NCBI RefSeq assembly: GCF_003113895.1
Contig: NZ_BDUD01000001.1
Location: 5,063,315 to 5,127,314 of the forward strand
DNA length: 64,000 nucleotides
From: Nostoc commune NIES-4072
Lineage (GTDB): Bacteria > Cyanobacteriota > Cyanobacteriia > Cyanobacteriales > Nostocaceae
Direction: 5' to 3'
In this document: in pieces, positions 8,245-17,219 of the stretch
Numbering within the stretch: position 1 is the first letter of the stretch
Layout of the letters: every line of letters starts with the position of its first letter
Notes under the pieces: model-generated
Seen by the model: the letters and a program-made list of their open reading frames with translations, nothing else
What the model was told of the DNA's origin: nothing
Databases searched by the model: none
Translations under genes and position numbers: made by a program

Positions 8245-9513
8245 TTACTCTTGTTCACCCTTAATTCCGCCTCCCATCGCCAACAGCGCCGTTCCGTAAG
8301 CTGCTTCTGTGTACACTGACGCGACTACAGGAACCTGCATAAGACGCGCCCTAATCGCAGTCCAAGTGTCATTCGCCGCACCACCGCCAGCAGTATAAAC
8401 ACGGCTCAACTTGTCTGCTCCCATTTGCTGTAATAATTCATACCCTCGCGCTTCTATGCGGGCAATGCTTTCTAACAACCCATGCAAAAATTCCACTGGG
8501 TTATCTGGGCGTGGTGACAAACGTGGCGGTAGATTCGGATCGTTAATTGGAAAGCGATCGCCTACCTTCAATAACGGATAATAATCTAACTCGCTGGCAA
8601 TTGAAGCATCAATCTCCCGGCTAAAACTTTCTAATTCAGCATTCGTGAAAAATTGCTTGAGTACAGCACCCCCAGTATTAGAAGCACCACCAGTCAGCCA
8701 CAAATCACCCAACCGATGGCTATAAATCCCATATCTGGCATCTTCTTGTCGGGTACGACTTAACAACTTTAGTACTAACGTTGAACCAAGGGAACTCACG
8801 GCTTCACCAGGTAATTTTGCCCCACTGGCGAGAAAAGCCGCAATACTATCAGTTGTACCTGCACACACCAGACAATCACGGCGGAAACCGAATTTATCGG
8901 CAATTTCAGGACGCAATTCGGCAATGGGAGTACCAGGAGGTAAAACTTTGGGTAGCTGAATCGGTATTTGCAAACTTTCTAGCCATTCTGGGTATCTCAA
9001 CTCTTCTACGTCATAACCCAGCTTTAAAGCATTATGGTAATCGCTAATCCCCAACTGTCCATGTAGGAGAAACGCTAGCCAATCTGCTTGATGCAGGAAA
9101 TATCTAGCTTCACTAAAAGAGGGTTGTTGCCTCATCCACAAAAGTTTAGCCAGGCTGGAGGTGGCACTCAACACGGTATGATTGGGGGGTGCTATACTCC
9201 TCAAATGGTCTAGCACTAATGATCCCCGCGCATCGTTGTACAGTAATGGTGCATCTGTTGGATTGCCAGCACTATCGACCATTAAGACGGTGGAGGAAGT
9301 ACCATTAATTGCGATCGCTTTAATTTCTCGCCGCAATTGATCGGGTATTTGTTCCACCAGCATAAACAAAGCCTCCTGCCAAATTTTGGGCGTAACGGCG
9401 GCTGGTGAGTCCTGGAAGGGATATCGCACCTGTGCTTGGATGCTAGCTTCCTGGTCAACCACCATACCGCGTGCACCAGAGGTGCCAAAGTCGATACCCA
9501 AATAGAAATCCAT
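8245..9513 (-). CDS. FGGY-family carbohydrate kinase, D-ribulokinase-like
   Basis: An ATP-dependent sugar kinase of the FGGY family, about 422 residues from the ATG at 9513. An earlier in-frame ATG at 9540 would add nine residues. I prefer 9513 because the protein then begins MDFYLGIDFGTSGARG, the usual start with the first phosphate loop. The metal/ATP motif CAGTTDSIAAFLASG and the C-terminal adenine-site motif YTAGGGAANDTW are present. Cyanobacterial proteins of this size resemble the characterised Synechococcus kinase SePSK, which acts on D-ribulose; the substrate here is inferred. No operon partner is adjacent, but a ribose-type transporter lies at 55-59 kb. Confidence 0.85.
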   Translation of the reverse strand: MDFYLGIDFGTSGARGMVVDQEASIQAQVRYPFQDSPAAVTPKIWQEALFMLVEQIPDQLRREIKAIAINGTSSTVLMVDSAGNPTDAPLLYNDARGSLVLDHLRSIAPPNHTVLSATSSLAKLLWMRQQPSFSEARYFLHQADWLAFLLHGQLGISDYHNALKLGYDVEELRYPEWLESLQIPIQLPKVLPPGTPIAELRPEIADKFGFRRDCLVCAGTTDSIAAFLASGAKLPGEAVSSLGSTLVLKLLSRTRQEDARYGIYSHRLGDLWLTGGASNTGGAVLKQFFTNAELESFSREIDASIASELDYYPLLKVGDRFPINDPNLPPRLSPRPDNPVEFLHGLLESIARIEARGYELLQQMGADKLSRVYTAGGGAANDTWTAIRARLMQVPVVASVYTEAAYGTALLAMGGGIKGEQE

Positions 9514-9670
9514 AGTTTTATGAATTTTTTTAATAAACAATCATTAAAAACTACTGACTAATAACTGCTTTTGTTGCATCTTGTAACAAGATATTCCCCA
9601 ATCTTGGCAAAACAAGGAAAAGTAGTAAACGAACTGATCAAAATCTATTCAGGTTAGGAGGTTTTCAGCC

Positions 9671-9802
9671 ATGCCTATTTTAGATACTCTGTACATCGCT
9701 CAGATATCTTCCATCTCAGATACTCAAGTCTACATCGCTCTAGTTGTGGCCTTGATCCCCGGAGTTCTAGCTTGGCGATTAGCCACAGAACTTTACAAAT
9801 AA
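9671..9802 (+). CDS. psaM: Photosystem I reaction centre subunit XII (PsaM)
   Basis: A small thylakoid membrane protein of photosystem I. The 43-codon frame starts at the ATG at 9671, preceded by a perfect Shine-Dalgarno AGGAGG at 9656-9661. Residues 13 to 43 are a canonical PsaM: ISDTQVYIALVVALIPG, then VLAWRLATELYK at the C-terminus. There is one transmembrane helix. The N-terminus is about 12 residues longer than the usual 31-residue PsaM. The strong ribosome-binding site supports the longer start, although an internal start cannot be excluded. This gene is diagnostic of a cyanobacterium or plastid. Confidence 0.93.
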   Translation: MPILDTLYIAQISSISDTQVYIALVVALIPGVLAWRLATELYK

Positions 9803-10049
9803 GGCTTCGATGTGACACAGTTAAAAAGCTAATAATCCTGGCAGTACGGGGTGCAATTTCCAGAATTTATGGTGTAAAGCCATAAGTATCTAGACTTGCA
9901 CTTACGTAAGCCAGGTTATTTTTTAACTGGTGCAACACTTGTAGCTATTTCAAAAAAATGAAGTAATATGACAGCTAAATCAGCAATAATTAGCGCCAGA
10001 GAGCTTTTACAGTGCTTCCCTTCACTCAGCGAGGTTATTTTTTAGCATC

Positions 10050-10460
10050 ATGAACGCGATTCAACCCTCCAGACCACCGTTACAACCTATACAAAAACGC
10101 CGGGTCATTCCTCGACCAAAACGGCATCTTCGCCAACGTTCTTACCAGGTGATGGCTCTGGAAAGCACAGCCAAAATAGCAGTTAATCTTGTGATTACAA
10201 CCGTTGCAGCATCTGCTTTATCACAACTTTTGCCTTATCATTGGTCACAGCAAGAAAAGTTGCGCGAAATTAGTACTGAAGTCAAGCTGATGGAAGGACA
10301 TGTCAACGGTTTGCAGGTGGAATTTAGCCGTAACTTCGATCCTCAGCAAACCAAAAGTATTATGCAAGAACAAGGATACCGATTTGATCCTAATCAGCGT
10401 CGAGTCGTGTTGATGAATCCAGATCGCCGAGAAGATGAACAAACAGAGTCATCACCCTAA
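10050..10460 (+). CDS. Conserved cyanobacterial membrane protein of unknown function
   Basis: A protein of 136 residues. The first 35 residues are basic and proline-rich (PRPKRHLRQRS). One predicted transmembrane helix follows (about 38-60, IAVNLVITTVAASALSQL), then a short heptad-like segment (EKLREISTEVKLMEGHV), and a polar tail that includes FDPQQTKSIMQEQGYRFDPN. The bitopic layout with a coiled-coil-like stretch resembles FtsL/FtsB-type proteins only superficially. I do not recognise a named family. It lies downstream of psaM in the same direction, with about 250 bp between, so it probably has its own promoter. Confidence 0.7.
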   Translation: MNAIQPSRPPLQPIQKRRVIPRPKRHLRQRSYQVMALESTAKIAVNLVITTVAASALSQLLPYHWSQQEKLREISTEVKLMEGHVNGLQVEFSRNFDPQQTKSIMQEQGYRFDPNQRRVVLMNPDRREDEQTESSP

Positions 10461-10686
10461 GACAAATAACGAATTTGGGATTATTTAAGTTTCTTGTGAT
10501 TCAGGCTACGTATAAGCCGGGTGTTAATTTATATTATTGCTAATAAATAATGGTTAATAGCTAATTTTTGAATAGCTATGTAGCTATCATCTATTAGTCA
10601 TAAGCGATACAGCGTCACTATGCTCTTATTCAAAGTTTAATAATTTATTTTGAATTTTGAATCTCCCAGAAGAATTAATCTACCAA

Positions 10687-11406
10687 TTAGGACGCTGATT
10701 TAGATAACAGCTCGTTTAGCCAATTTTCGAGTTGTAAACGTAAGCGATAACCAGTAATATCCTTACTGTTATCGAGAAAGGGCAGTTGAGTGAGGGCGCG
10801 ACGATAATCAGCGATCGCACAATTCCAGTCACCCCAAAGATGGTAAGTTCTGCCGCGTTCAGCCCAGATATGACCTTCTAGTTGACCGAAAAGCAGTGCT
10901 ACCTCAAAATTCTCAATTGCCTCCTCATATTGCCCCAAATCACGCCAGGTAATGCCTCGGTTAATCCACGCCCGGACATGACGAGGATTGAAATCAATCG
11001 CTTGATCGTAATCGGTAAGTGCTGCTGCTAATTCTCCACAAGCTGCGTAGTAATTTGCCCGATTATTATAAGCACTAGCCAAATAGGGATTAAGTTTGAG
11101 AGCGGTATTATAATCGTCAAGTGCTTTTTGCCTTTCACCACTTTGAAAATAAATCAGCCCCCGGTTGTTGTAATCAATGGCATTGTAGGGATGGCGGAAA
11201 ATTAGTTGGCTTAAAAGTGCGATCGCCTCAGTATAATCTCCTTGTTGAGCCGATCTCAAAGCACAAGAACGTAAGGAGCGATCGCCTAAAACAGATTCGC
11301 CACTGTCATTTTTCCTCTGTGATTTGGTTATATGTGTAATATTAGTTACAAACCTACATCTGCTACTGTGCTGGTCACCATCAGTTAAAAATGAGTGAAT
11401 ATTCAT
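10687..11406 (-). CDS. Tetratricopeptide repeat protein
   Basis: A 239-residue protein with about five consecutive TPR units between residues 45 and 215. Typical consensus pieces are AIDYNNRGLIYFQSG, ASAYNNRANYYAACGE and VRAWINRGITWRDLGQ. TPR arrays form a right-handed superhelix that binds other proteins; the partner is unknown. The first 40 residues are polar and poorly conserved in character, so the true start may be internal. There is no signal peptide or membrane segment. The gene is monocistronic and divergent from the 11831 gene. Confidence 0.85.
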   Translation of the reverse strand: MNIHSFLTDGDQHSSRCRFVTNITHITKSQRKNDSGESVLGDRSLRSCALRSAQQGDYTEAIALLSQLIFRHPYNAIDYNNRGLIYFQSGERQKALDDYNTALKLNPYLASAYNNRANYYAACGELAAALTDYDQAIDFNPRHVRAWINRGITWRDLGQYEEAIENFEVALLFGQLEGHIWAERGRTYHLWGDWNCAIADYRRALTQLPFLDNSKDITGYRLRLQLENWLNELLSKSAS

Positions 11407-11830
11407 ACTTACCTTTACTAAATTCCTGCTTTGTGGAATAAAATTCTAGTTTTCGTTTGCTAGTGGTTTTACTACTATGTCTATTTTTAAAGTAATTAGG
11501 GTTACAGTAAAGCCACCCAAGAGAGAACTTAACTTAGCCGCACAAGAGAAATCTACACTCTGGATAAACAATTGATCCTCAAACCTAATCATGAATACTT
11601 CATCCTTAGAGTGAATTCCAGAAATAGCAGATATCAATCTCAAAGGCGAGTCAAGTAGTAAGAGCTACAAATTGGTAGAATGCCAACAAGCCGTTCATTC
11701 AAGAAGGAATGAGGAAGCAGGGGAAAAATAATTAATGCCCAATGCCCAATGCCCAATGCCCAATGCCCAATGCCCAATGCCCAATTCCCAATTCCCTAAA
11801 TCCAATTTTTAAATTTTGAGAAATTTTCCG
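11407..11830. other. Intergenic region with heptamer array
   Basis: This region of about 424 bp lies between divergent genes. Its right half contains the nine-unit heptamer array at 11734-11796. A 65-codon frame in the left half has no recognisable features. Promoters for both flanking genes must lie here, but none was assigned. Confidence 0.6.
11734..11796 (+). repeat. Short tandem heptamer repeats (AATGCCC)7 (AATTCCC)2
   Basis: Nine contiguous 7-bp units: seven exact AATGCCC and two AATTCCC. The array ends 34 bp before the ATG at 11831. Arrays of this type (STRR) are characteristic of heterocystous cyanobacterial genomes. The reverse-complement array ATTGGGC occurs at 55319-55381, again just upstream of a start codon. 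Confidence 0.95.
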
Positions 11831-12295
11831 ATGACAACCGCAATTTCCTATCCCAATGCCCCTGATTTAGCAACCGATGATTACATTGTTATCGGCTTGG
11901 CAACCTGCTTTGTCAAAGAAGATGGAGAAGTTTATCAAATCGAAGTTATAGAACCGATTCCCTCTGCGGCTTTGGAAGCGCTCTTAAAGGGCATTCCTAC
12001 CTCCTATAAGCTGGCTCATGCAACAACTTTGGGATCTGTGCTGGATGGCGATTCACAAGTATTGCCAGATGGCTTCCCAGAGTCGGCTCAGTTTGGAGAA
12101 GAATTTATCCCACGGGCATTTGCAGCAGCTCGTACCTACAAGCGTCGTGAATCTGCAAAATCTTTAATTCCTTTAGGTACAAACTACAGCGAATTTAAGT
12201 ATTCCATTGAGCGCAAGCGGGTATTAAATGCCGCTAGAGTTGTCACCAAAGAAGACAACGTTAAACAACATTCTCACACTCACAAAGTTCTTTAA
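11831..12295 (+). CDS. Conserved cyanobacterial hypothetical protein
   Basis: A 154-residue protein from the ATG at 11831, which is preferred over an in-frame ATG/TTG-like start 15 nt earlier because MTTAISYPN begins the recognisable sequence. It is soluble and mixed alpha/beta, with stretches such as YIVIGLATCFVKEDGEVYQI and a tail of basic and His residues (KQHSHTHKVL). I recognise it as a conserved protein of Nostoc-type genomes without a known function. It is followed after 6 nt by a glutathione S-transferase gene, so the two are co-transcribed and perhaps share a stress-related role. Confidence 0.75.
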   Translation: MTTAISYPNAPDLATDDYIVIGLATCFVKEDGEVYQIEVIEPIPSAALEALLKGIPTSYKLAHATTLGSVLDGDSQVLPDGFPESAQFGEEFIPRAFAAARTYKRRESAKSLIPLGTNYSEFKYSIERKRVLNAARVVTKEDNVKQHSHTHKVL

Positions 12296-12301
12296 GGAAT
12301 T

Positions 12302-12859
12302 ATGCTCAAACTTTATGGTGGCGCTCGTAGTCGAGCGTCAATTGTTCACTGGTATTTAGAGGAACTAGAAGTTCCCTACGAATTTGTCAAGCTCGATATG
12401 CAGGCGGGTGAACACCTTAAACCAGAATATTTGGCAATTAACCCAGTTGGTAAAGTTCCAGCAATTGTTGATGGGGATTTTAAACTTTGGGAATCTGGGG
12501 CAATTTTGCTGTATCTTGCCGATAAGTACAGTAAAACTCCACTTTCACTCCAAGAACGTGCTGTATTTTACCAATGGGTTTTGTTTGCTAATGCTACCCT
12601 TGGCCCAGGGATTTTTGGAGAGGAGAATCGGGAACGGGAAATGCCCCGCTTGTTGACTCCGTTAAATGAAATTTTCAGTAGGCAACCTTTTTTACTTGGT
12701 AATGAATTCACTGTTGCTGATGTGGCACTGGGGTCTATTCTGAATTATATTCCCATGATACTGAAGCTAGACCTCAGCCCCTATCCAGCAGTTTTGAACT
12801 ATATGAAGCAATTATCTGATCGTCCGGCATTTCAAAGAAGTATTGGCGGACGGACTTAA
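12302..12859 (+). CDS. Glutathione S-transferase family protein
   Basis: A 185-residue protein with the thioredoxin-fold N-terminal GST domain (residues 1-75, MLKLYGGARSRASIVHWYLE) and the helical C-terminal domain (85-185). The glutathione-binding cis-Pro/Glu-Ser region is visible as NPVGKVPAIVDGDFKLWES. The catalytic position carries Ser/Arg (GARSRAS), as in beta- or nu-like bacterial GSTs. The C-terminal FTVADVALGSILNY is the N-capping box of GST helices. It conjugates or reduces substrates with glutathione; the substrate is unknown. It is second in an operon with the gene ending at 12295. Confidence 0.93.
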   Translation: MLKLYGGARSRASIVHWYLEELEVPYEFVKLDMQAGEHLKPEYLAINPVGKVPAIVDGDFKLWESGAILLYLADKYSKTPLSLQERAVFYQWVLFANATLGPGIFGEENREREMPRLLTPLNEIFSRQPFLLGNEFTVADVALGSILNYIPMILKLDLSPYPAVLNYMKQLSDRPAFQRSIGGRT

Positions 12860-12864
12860 AATAA

Positions 12865-12904
12865 TTCGTAATTCGTAATTGAATTTTTAACTACGAATTA
12901 CGAA
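12865..12904. terminator. Bidirectional hairpin between convergent genes
   Basis: TTCGTAATTCGT at 12865-12876 pairs perfectly with ACGAATTACGAA at 12893-12904 across a 16-nt loop. It lies between the convergent GST and YajQ genes and is a plausible terminator for both, though without a long T run. AT-rich arms of this sequence also occur as dispersed repeats in Nostoc genomes. Confidence 0.55.
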
Positions 12905-12908
12905 TCTT

Positions 12909-13400
12909 TTAACGGTAATTTGTAAATTGCAAAGCAACTGGATAGTCTTCTTGTTTTAGACGCTGCATGACTACTTGTAAGTCATCTTTAGATTTAGCAG
13001 AAACGCGCACAGCATCCCCTTGAATTGAAGCTTGTACCTTTTTGAATTCGTCCCGAATCAATTTGGAAATCTGTTTGGCAATTTCCTGACTAATGCCTTT
13101 TTTGAGTTTGATTTCTTGACGCACGCGATTACCACTGGCTGATTCAACTTTGCCAAAATCAAAGATTTTCTGGGATAGGTTACGCTTGGCGGCTTTTTCC
13201 CGCAGAATGGTGTGTACAGAATCTAAGGTAAACTCGCTGTCAGTACTAACATTGATGCTTTCTTCGACTAACTCGACAGTAGTTTCAGTGTCTTTGAGGT
13301 CGTAACGACCTTTGATGTCTCGGATAACTTGATCGACAGCGTTAACCAACTCTTGTCGGTCAAAGTCGCTCACAATGTCAAAAGAAAAAGTAGAAGCCAT
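12909..13400 (-). CDS. YajQ family nucleotide-binding protein
   Basis: A 163-residue member of the YajQ/UPF0234 family, with two RNP-like ferredoxin folds. It begins [20 protein letters not shown], the standard family start. It shows the conserved [10 protein letters not shown] and [17 protein letters not shown] motifs and ends with the expected [11 protein letters not shown]. Some homologues bind cyclic di-GMP and act with transcription factors; others have been linked to RNA or phage gene control. The role in cyanobacteria is unknown. It is full length and a single gene. Confidence 0.95.
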   Translation of the reverse strand: MASTFSFDIVSDFDRQELVNAVDQVIRDIKGRYDLKDTETTVELVEESINVSTDSEFTLDSVHTILREKAAKRNLSQKIFDFGKVESASGNRVRQEIKLKKGISQEIAKQISKLIRDEFKKVQASIQGDAVRVSAKSKDDLQVVMQRLKQEDYPVALQFTNYR

Positions 13401-13520
13401 AAAACATTTTGGATTTTAGATTTTGGATTTTGGATTGGGAATTGGCGACAAGGGGAAAGACTTGTTGCAAGTTCTTCTCCTGCTCTCTCATCTCCCCACT
13501 CCTTACTTCCGACTCCCCAA

Positions 13521-13919
13521 TTAACTACTAGTTTGGATAATGCTCAAGAAAAAGAGAGTGCCAGAGCTAAAGATGCCAATGGCAAACATGAGCGATCGCA
13601 AAAGGGGTATATTCAAAATATAAAAAATCGAGTATAGCAAACGGGCTACCACAAAGGCGATCGCAGCTAATTGGGCTGTAAAAGAATTTACACCAGTTAC
13701 ATAAGCCATCAATGCGGCTGCGGCAAACACCATAAATGCTTCAAAGGTGTTCTGATGTGCCCAAGTAGCTCGTTGGGCATAAGGTGGCAATTTATCAAAC
13801 AGAGCGCGAGGAGTAGAAAAACTTTCATACCCAATACGCACACGGGCATAAGCTACTAGCAAAAATGGCACGTAAATTAGAACGGCAGCAGCAGCGATCG
13901 AGTACAAAAAAATTATCAT
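13521..13919 (-). CDS. MAPEG family membrane protein
   Basis: A 132-residue integral membrane protein with four predicted transmembrane helices, the size and layout of the MAPEG superfamily (membrane-associated proteins in eicosanoid and glutathione metabolism). The family signature AHQNTFEAFMVFAAAALMA is at residues 54-72, and the helix-4 region LLYSIFYILNIPLLRSLMF is conserved. Bacterial members may have glutathione transferase or peroxidase activity; the substrate is unknown. It is downstream of the next minus-strand gene but separated by a repeat-rich 87 bp. Confidence 0.9.
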   Translation of the reverse strand: MIIFLYSIAAAAVLIYVPFLLVAYARVRIGYESFSTPRALFDKLPPYAQRATWAHQNTFEAFMVFAAAALMAYVTGVNSFTAQLAAIAFVVARLLYSIFYILNIPLLRSLMFAIGIFSSGTLFFLSIIQTSS

Positions 13920-13940
13920 TACTTATTAGTCGTTAGTTAT

Positions 13941-13973
13941 TAGTCATCAGTCATCAGTCATCAGTCATTAGTC
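13941..13973 (+). repeat. Short tandem repeats of AGTCATC type
   Basis: Three to four adjacent 7-bp units (AGTCATC, with the last variant AGTCATT) lie in the spacer between the MAPEG and DprA-like genes. Related ATGAC-rich sequence follows to about 14005. This is another cyanobacterial heptamer repeat type. Confidence 0.75.
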
Positions 13974-14006
13974 AAATACAAATGACGAAAGACAAATGAC
14001 AAATGA

Positions 14007-14510
14007 CTAATCAAAGTAGAAAAGCGTCACCACTTTTCTTTGTTCTTCTGCATCCTGACAAGTTTGTAACAGGGTGCGACTGTCGTGAAACGCAAAGCAG
14101 ATTAGTTGCTGGCAACGGGAGACAATCTCCTTGTTGCACAAGTAACTAGCTTCAGCAAGAGACAGATTATCATTACTGGGATTTTCGACTAGATGCATTA
14201 CCTGTTCTAGTTGCTGGCGTGATTCCAAAGGCTGGCGTTCCAGGCTTTGGGGTAGAATCACCGTCAACAAATTTGCATCAGCCCGGGTTGCTCCCTTGAT
14301 GGCCGCTGAATTTGTACCTGTAGCACCAGAAGTAATGATTCGATTACCCGATAAAACTAGGGCATAAGTCATCATTTCAATAAGATTCTGATGCGTAATC
14401 GGCACGTGACGAGAACCCAGCAAGGCGATTCTTTTAGAACCCGTTTGCTGGATTGTCGCTAGTTCTTGCGCTAATGTATCTAGGTTAATAAGGTCTGTTG
14501 ATTGGCTCAA
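14007..14510 (-). CDS. DprA/LOG-like Rossmann-fold protein
   Basis: A 167-residue protein with a DprA/Smf-like Rossmann fold. KRIALLGSRHVPITHQNLIE resembles the nucleotide- or DNA-binding loop of DNA recombination mediator A, and GNRIITSGATGTNSAAIKGA is the second glycine-rich motif. It is much shorter than competence DprA (about 370 residues) and lacks its SAM and winged-helix domains. Small forms like this are widespread in cyanobacteria and are usually annotated as DNA recombination-mediator A-like. A role in DNA uptake is unproven. It stands alone upstream of the MAPEG gene. Confidence 0.75.
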   Translation of the reverse strand: MSQSTDLINLDTLAQELATIQQTGSKRIALLGSRHVPITHQNLIEMMTYALVLSGNRIITSGATGTNSAAIKGATRADANLLTVILPQSLERQPLESRQQLEQVMHLVENPSNDNLSLAEASYLCNKEIVSRCQQLICFAFHDSRTLLQTCQDAEEQRKVVTLFYFD

Positions 14511-14712
14511 AGATGGAGAAAATCAGATTAAACGACCCAGATATTCTACCAAACAGCGTGTAGATACGAGGAAAACTTGAATTAAACATTGTTACTAATT
14601 TTCAATTGTTTGGTTCAGTAACTCTCTTACTTGGTTACACCAGGCTAGCCAATGTGTTTCGTAACTAATGCCATTTAGGAGAGTCAAATCCAGCTATGGG
14701 GCGCAAAGAAAC

Positions 14713-14748
14713 AGCTCGCCGTCCCTTCGGAGGTGACGGTGAGCCAGC
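14713..14748. repeat. GC-rich hairpin
   Basis: AGCTCGCCGTC pairs with GACGGTGAGC(C)AGCT around the loop CCTTCGGAGGT, with one G-T type mismatch. It sits in the 288-bp spacer between the DprA-like gene and the BioD-DRTGG gene. It could be a terminator-like or dispersed palindrome. No T run follows. Confidence 0.5.
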
Positions 14749-14798
14749 TATACCCTTAGCAGTAATACAGCCTTCTAACTGATAACTGAGCAATGAAT

Positions 14799-15893
14799 CT
14801 AAGACAATGCCGTTGCCGGAGTTAAACCTAATTTGGATAACAAGCGGTCAATGTCAAAATGCTCAGACATCAACTTGCGAATATACTGAACCTTTATCGG
14901 CTCGTGGACACGGACTTGACCAAAAGTGCGGTCAACAATTTCTACAGTAGTCAGGGTATCTAAGTCAACAGACAAAATGGGGATTTCTAGGTCTTCAGCG
15001 CGACTGAGAATGAACGGTGGGGGTGGTAGTTGCCCGGTGAGAATTAAACATTGGGTAGAAGTTTCCAAAGCCGCTTGCTGAATTTCCACGCGATCGCCTC
15101 CTGTTACCACTGCCATATTCCGACGTTTGCGGAAATATTTCACAGCAGAGTTGACATTCATCGCTCCAATTGCTAAACTTTCCACCAACAAATCCATGCG
15201 ATCGTTGCGACAGAGAACATCAGCCTTTAACTGTTTTACCAGTTCGCCAACACTGACACTGCGGAGCAAATCGCTGTTAGGTAGCATTGCTAGCACAGGA
15301 ATACCCTGCTGTTCCAAAAATGGGCGCAAAAGAGTGTCAACTGCTTCTAGTTGGGTGACAGGGATATCATTGATTACAACTCCAATCAAGCGATCGCCCA
15401 CACGCCCTTTAGCAGCCAATAGCGACTCAACCGAGAGCAACGATTTATAGCGGGCTACTAACAGCACCCCAGCATCCAATACTTCAGCAATTTGCAGCAA
15501 AGACAAGTCAAACAAATTGCCTTCGGACAAATCACCAGGCCCCTCCAGTAACACCAAATCTCCTTGAGATTTATGTAAATATTGCTGTATTAAGGACTGC
15601 TGATAATCGGTTTTGTCTTCCCCTCGCAAGCGTTTTTGCACATTTAGTTCATCCAAAGCCAGCATTGTAGGTGCAACACGGTTTTCCGGCAAATTGAGGC
15701 TAAGAGCGATGAATTGGACATCTTCCTCAATCACGGTTCCACTGGACGAATTCAAACACGTACCAAGCGGTTTACCGTAGGTAATATCCAGTCCTTTTTG
15801 CTGTAGCTGATGAGACAAACCCAGAACAGTTGCAGATTTACCGCTATAAGTCTCGGTTGATCCAATCAGCAAATATTTAGGGGATTTTGGCAC
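14799..15893 (-). CDS. BioD-like P-loop / DRTGG domain protein (phosphotransacetylase family-like)
   Basis: A 364-residue protein with two domains. Residues 1-210 form a dethiobiotin-synthetase-like P-loop ATPase, with Walker A YLLIGSTETYSGKSATVLG and the LLEGPGDLSEGNLFDLS loop. Residues 215-330 form a DRTGG domain, with NMAVVTGGDRVEIQQAALE giving the GGDR motif. The same pair of domains precedes the catalytic domain of long phosphotransacetylases, but that catalytic domain is missing here. Standalone forms are typical of cyanobacteria and their role is unknown; acetyl-phosphate or nucleotide sensing is a guess. The length is normal for the cyanobacterial form. Confidence 0.85.
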   Translation of the reverse strand: MPKSPKYLLIGSTETYSGKSATVLGLSHQLQQKGLDITYGKPLGTCLNSSSGTVIEEDVQFIALSLNLPENRVAPTMLALDELNVQKRLRGEDKTDYQQSLIQQYLHKSQGDLVLLEGPGDLSEGNLFDLSLLQIAEVLDAGVLLVARYKSLLSVESLLAAKGRVGDRLIGVVINDIPVTQLEAVDTLLRPFLEQQGIPVLAMLPNSDLLRSVSVGELVKQLKADVLCRNDRMDLLVESLAIGAMNVNSAVKYFRKRRNMAVVTGGDRVEIQQAALETSTQCLILTGQLPPPPFILSRAEDLEIPILSVDLDTLTTVEIVDRTFGQVRVHEPIKVQYIRKLMSEHFDIDRLLSKLGLTPATALS

Positions 15894-16405
15894 ACATGCA
15901 CTCCTAATTTCAAAAGTCAGAAGAACCCAGCTAGGTGTTTCCTAATTCTAGTTCCTTCTGGCAAAAGCCTCTCGCTCTCACAAATTAAGCTTTCCCAGAA
16001 TTACCTTCTGATTAAACAAACAGGGGAGGCAGAAGAGGCTTTTGAGGAAAGAGGGTTCTTCAGTAATTCTTCTCTCAAGAACAGCTTCTCTTTCCCCTAA
16101 TTGTCTGCCTTAACCAAGAAATTCCTTAACCCAACGGTATTGCACCTTGTCTCCCTCTCCCGTTGTCCTATAATCCTGAATCTGGGTCAACTAAAATAGT
16201 TGCGATCGCAGTAGATGATTTCCCCAATTCTTTTTTTACGGCAATCTAGCCAATAAACCGTAGTATTCTAACTGAGTATGAACATCTCACATATAGCTAA
16301 AAAAAGTAAGTTGCAGTAACGAAAATTACCCATAACTCAGGTAAAAAGCTTCTCTTCGGCAAGATCGGTTTTGAAAAACTGTAGTGTTTAGTGAGGAAAA
16401 CCTCA
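15894..16405. other. Intergenic region
   Basis: This 512-bp stretch lies between divergent genes. It contains no supported reading frame. It has purine/pyrimidine-rich tracts and one HIP1-like site near 16204. Promoters for the divergent genes were not assigned. Confidence 0.5.
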
Positions 16406-17011
16406 ATGATTATCGATCCCTCCCAGAACGACCCACGGAATACCTATCAATTACTTGTAGGTTCAGTGGTTCCTCGACCGATCGCTTGGGTGTCAACGAT
16501 CGCTAGCGATGGTACGCTCAATGTTGCACCTTTCAGTTTTTTTATGGGTGTGACAGCTAACCCACCGACTCTAGCCATCTCCACAGGTCTAAAACGTGGT
16601 GTTAAAAAAGATACTTTGTTGAATGTAGAGCAGTCGGGTGAACTGGTGGTCAACATCGTTGTTGAAGAATTGGGGGAACAGATGAACACCACTAGTGGTG
16701 ACTTTCCACCAAATGTAGACGAATTTCAAGTAGCAGGATTAACTCCTGTTCCCTCAAAGCGGGTGCGTCCGCCACGAGTTGCTGAATCACCGATTAATAT
16801 TGAGTGTGTGCTGAAGCAAGTAGTTTACGTAGGGAATGAAGGTAGCCAATCGGGATTAATTATTGCGGAGGCGGTGCTGTGGCATATTCGGGACGATTTA
16901 CTGACACCCCAAAACACTATTGATGTCGCAAAATTGCACGCGATCGGTCGCCTGTCGGGTAACTGGTATACCCGCACCCAGGATTTGTATGAAATTACTC
17001 GCCCCACTTGA
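16406..17011 (+). CDS. Flavin reductase family protein
   Basis: A protein of about 201 residues of the flavin reductase-like, FMN-binding split-barrel family (DIM6/NTAB type). It starts MIIDPSQNDPRNTYQLLVGS. The FMN-binding motif region is SVVPRPIAWVSTIASDGTLN and APFSFFMGVTANPPT. The ATG at 16406 is preferred over the in-frame GTG at 16391, because GAGG precedes it at a usable distance and the conserved sequence begins there. The family reduces flavins or uses bound FMN in small-molecule reductions; the substrate is unknown. It is soluble and monocistronic. Confidence 0.9.
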   Translation: MIIDPSQNDPRNTYQLLVGSVVPRPIAWVSTIASDGTLNVAPFSFFMGVTANPPTLAISTGLKRGVKKDTLLNVEQSGELVVNIVVEELGEQMNTTSGDFPPNVDEFQVAGLTPVPSKRVRPPRVAESPINIECVLKQVVYVGNEGSQSGLIIAEAVLWHIRDDLLTPQNTIDVAKLHAIGRLSGNWYTRTQDLYEITRPT

Positions 17012-17035
17012 AGTATAAGTTAATGCAAAAGCTAA

Positions 17036-17140
17036 GTTATAGATATTGAAAAATTGCTGGAAAGGCATCCTACTGGGGAGAGAGATTTTAGTGGGGCTAA
17101 TTTGAGCGATAGCGATTTGACTGGTGTTAATCTCACGTGA
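17036..17140 (+). pseudogene. Pentapeptide-repeat protein remnant
   Basis: A 34-codon open stretch reads IEKLLERHPTGERDFSGANL, then SDSDLTGVNLT and a TGA. It is the typical beginning of a cyanobacterial pentapeptide-repeat protein: a short leader, then A(N/D)LxG repeats. There is no start codon in frame, and the repeats stop after about two units, so it is a decayed fragment. Confidence 0.6.
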
Positions 17141-17219
17141 GTTCGACGTGAGTGAATCAGATGCGATCGCCTCCGACACACTAGAAGCGAAAGCAGGTGA
17201 AAAGCATTCATAATTTTCC

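Noticed and set aside
11446..11643. 65-codon minus-strand frame
   Set aside because: No conserved pattern, no ribosome-binding site and an unremarkable position in a divergent intergenic region.
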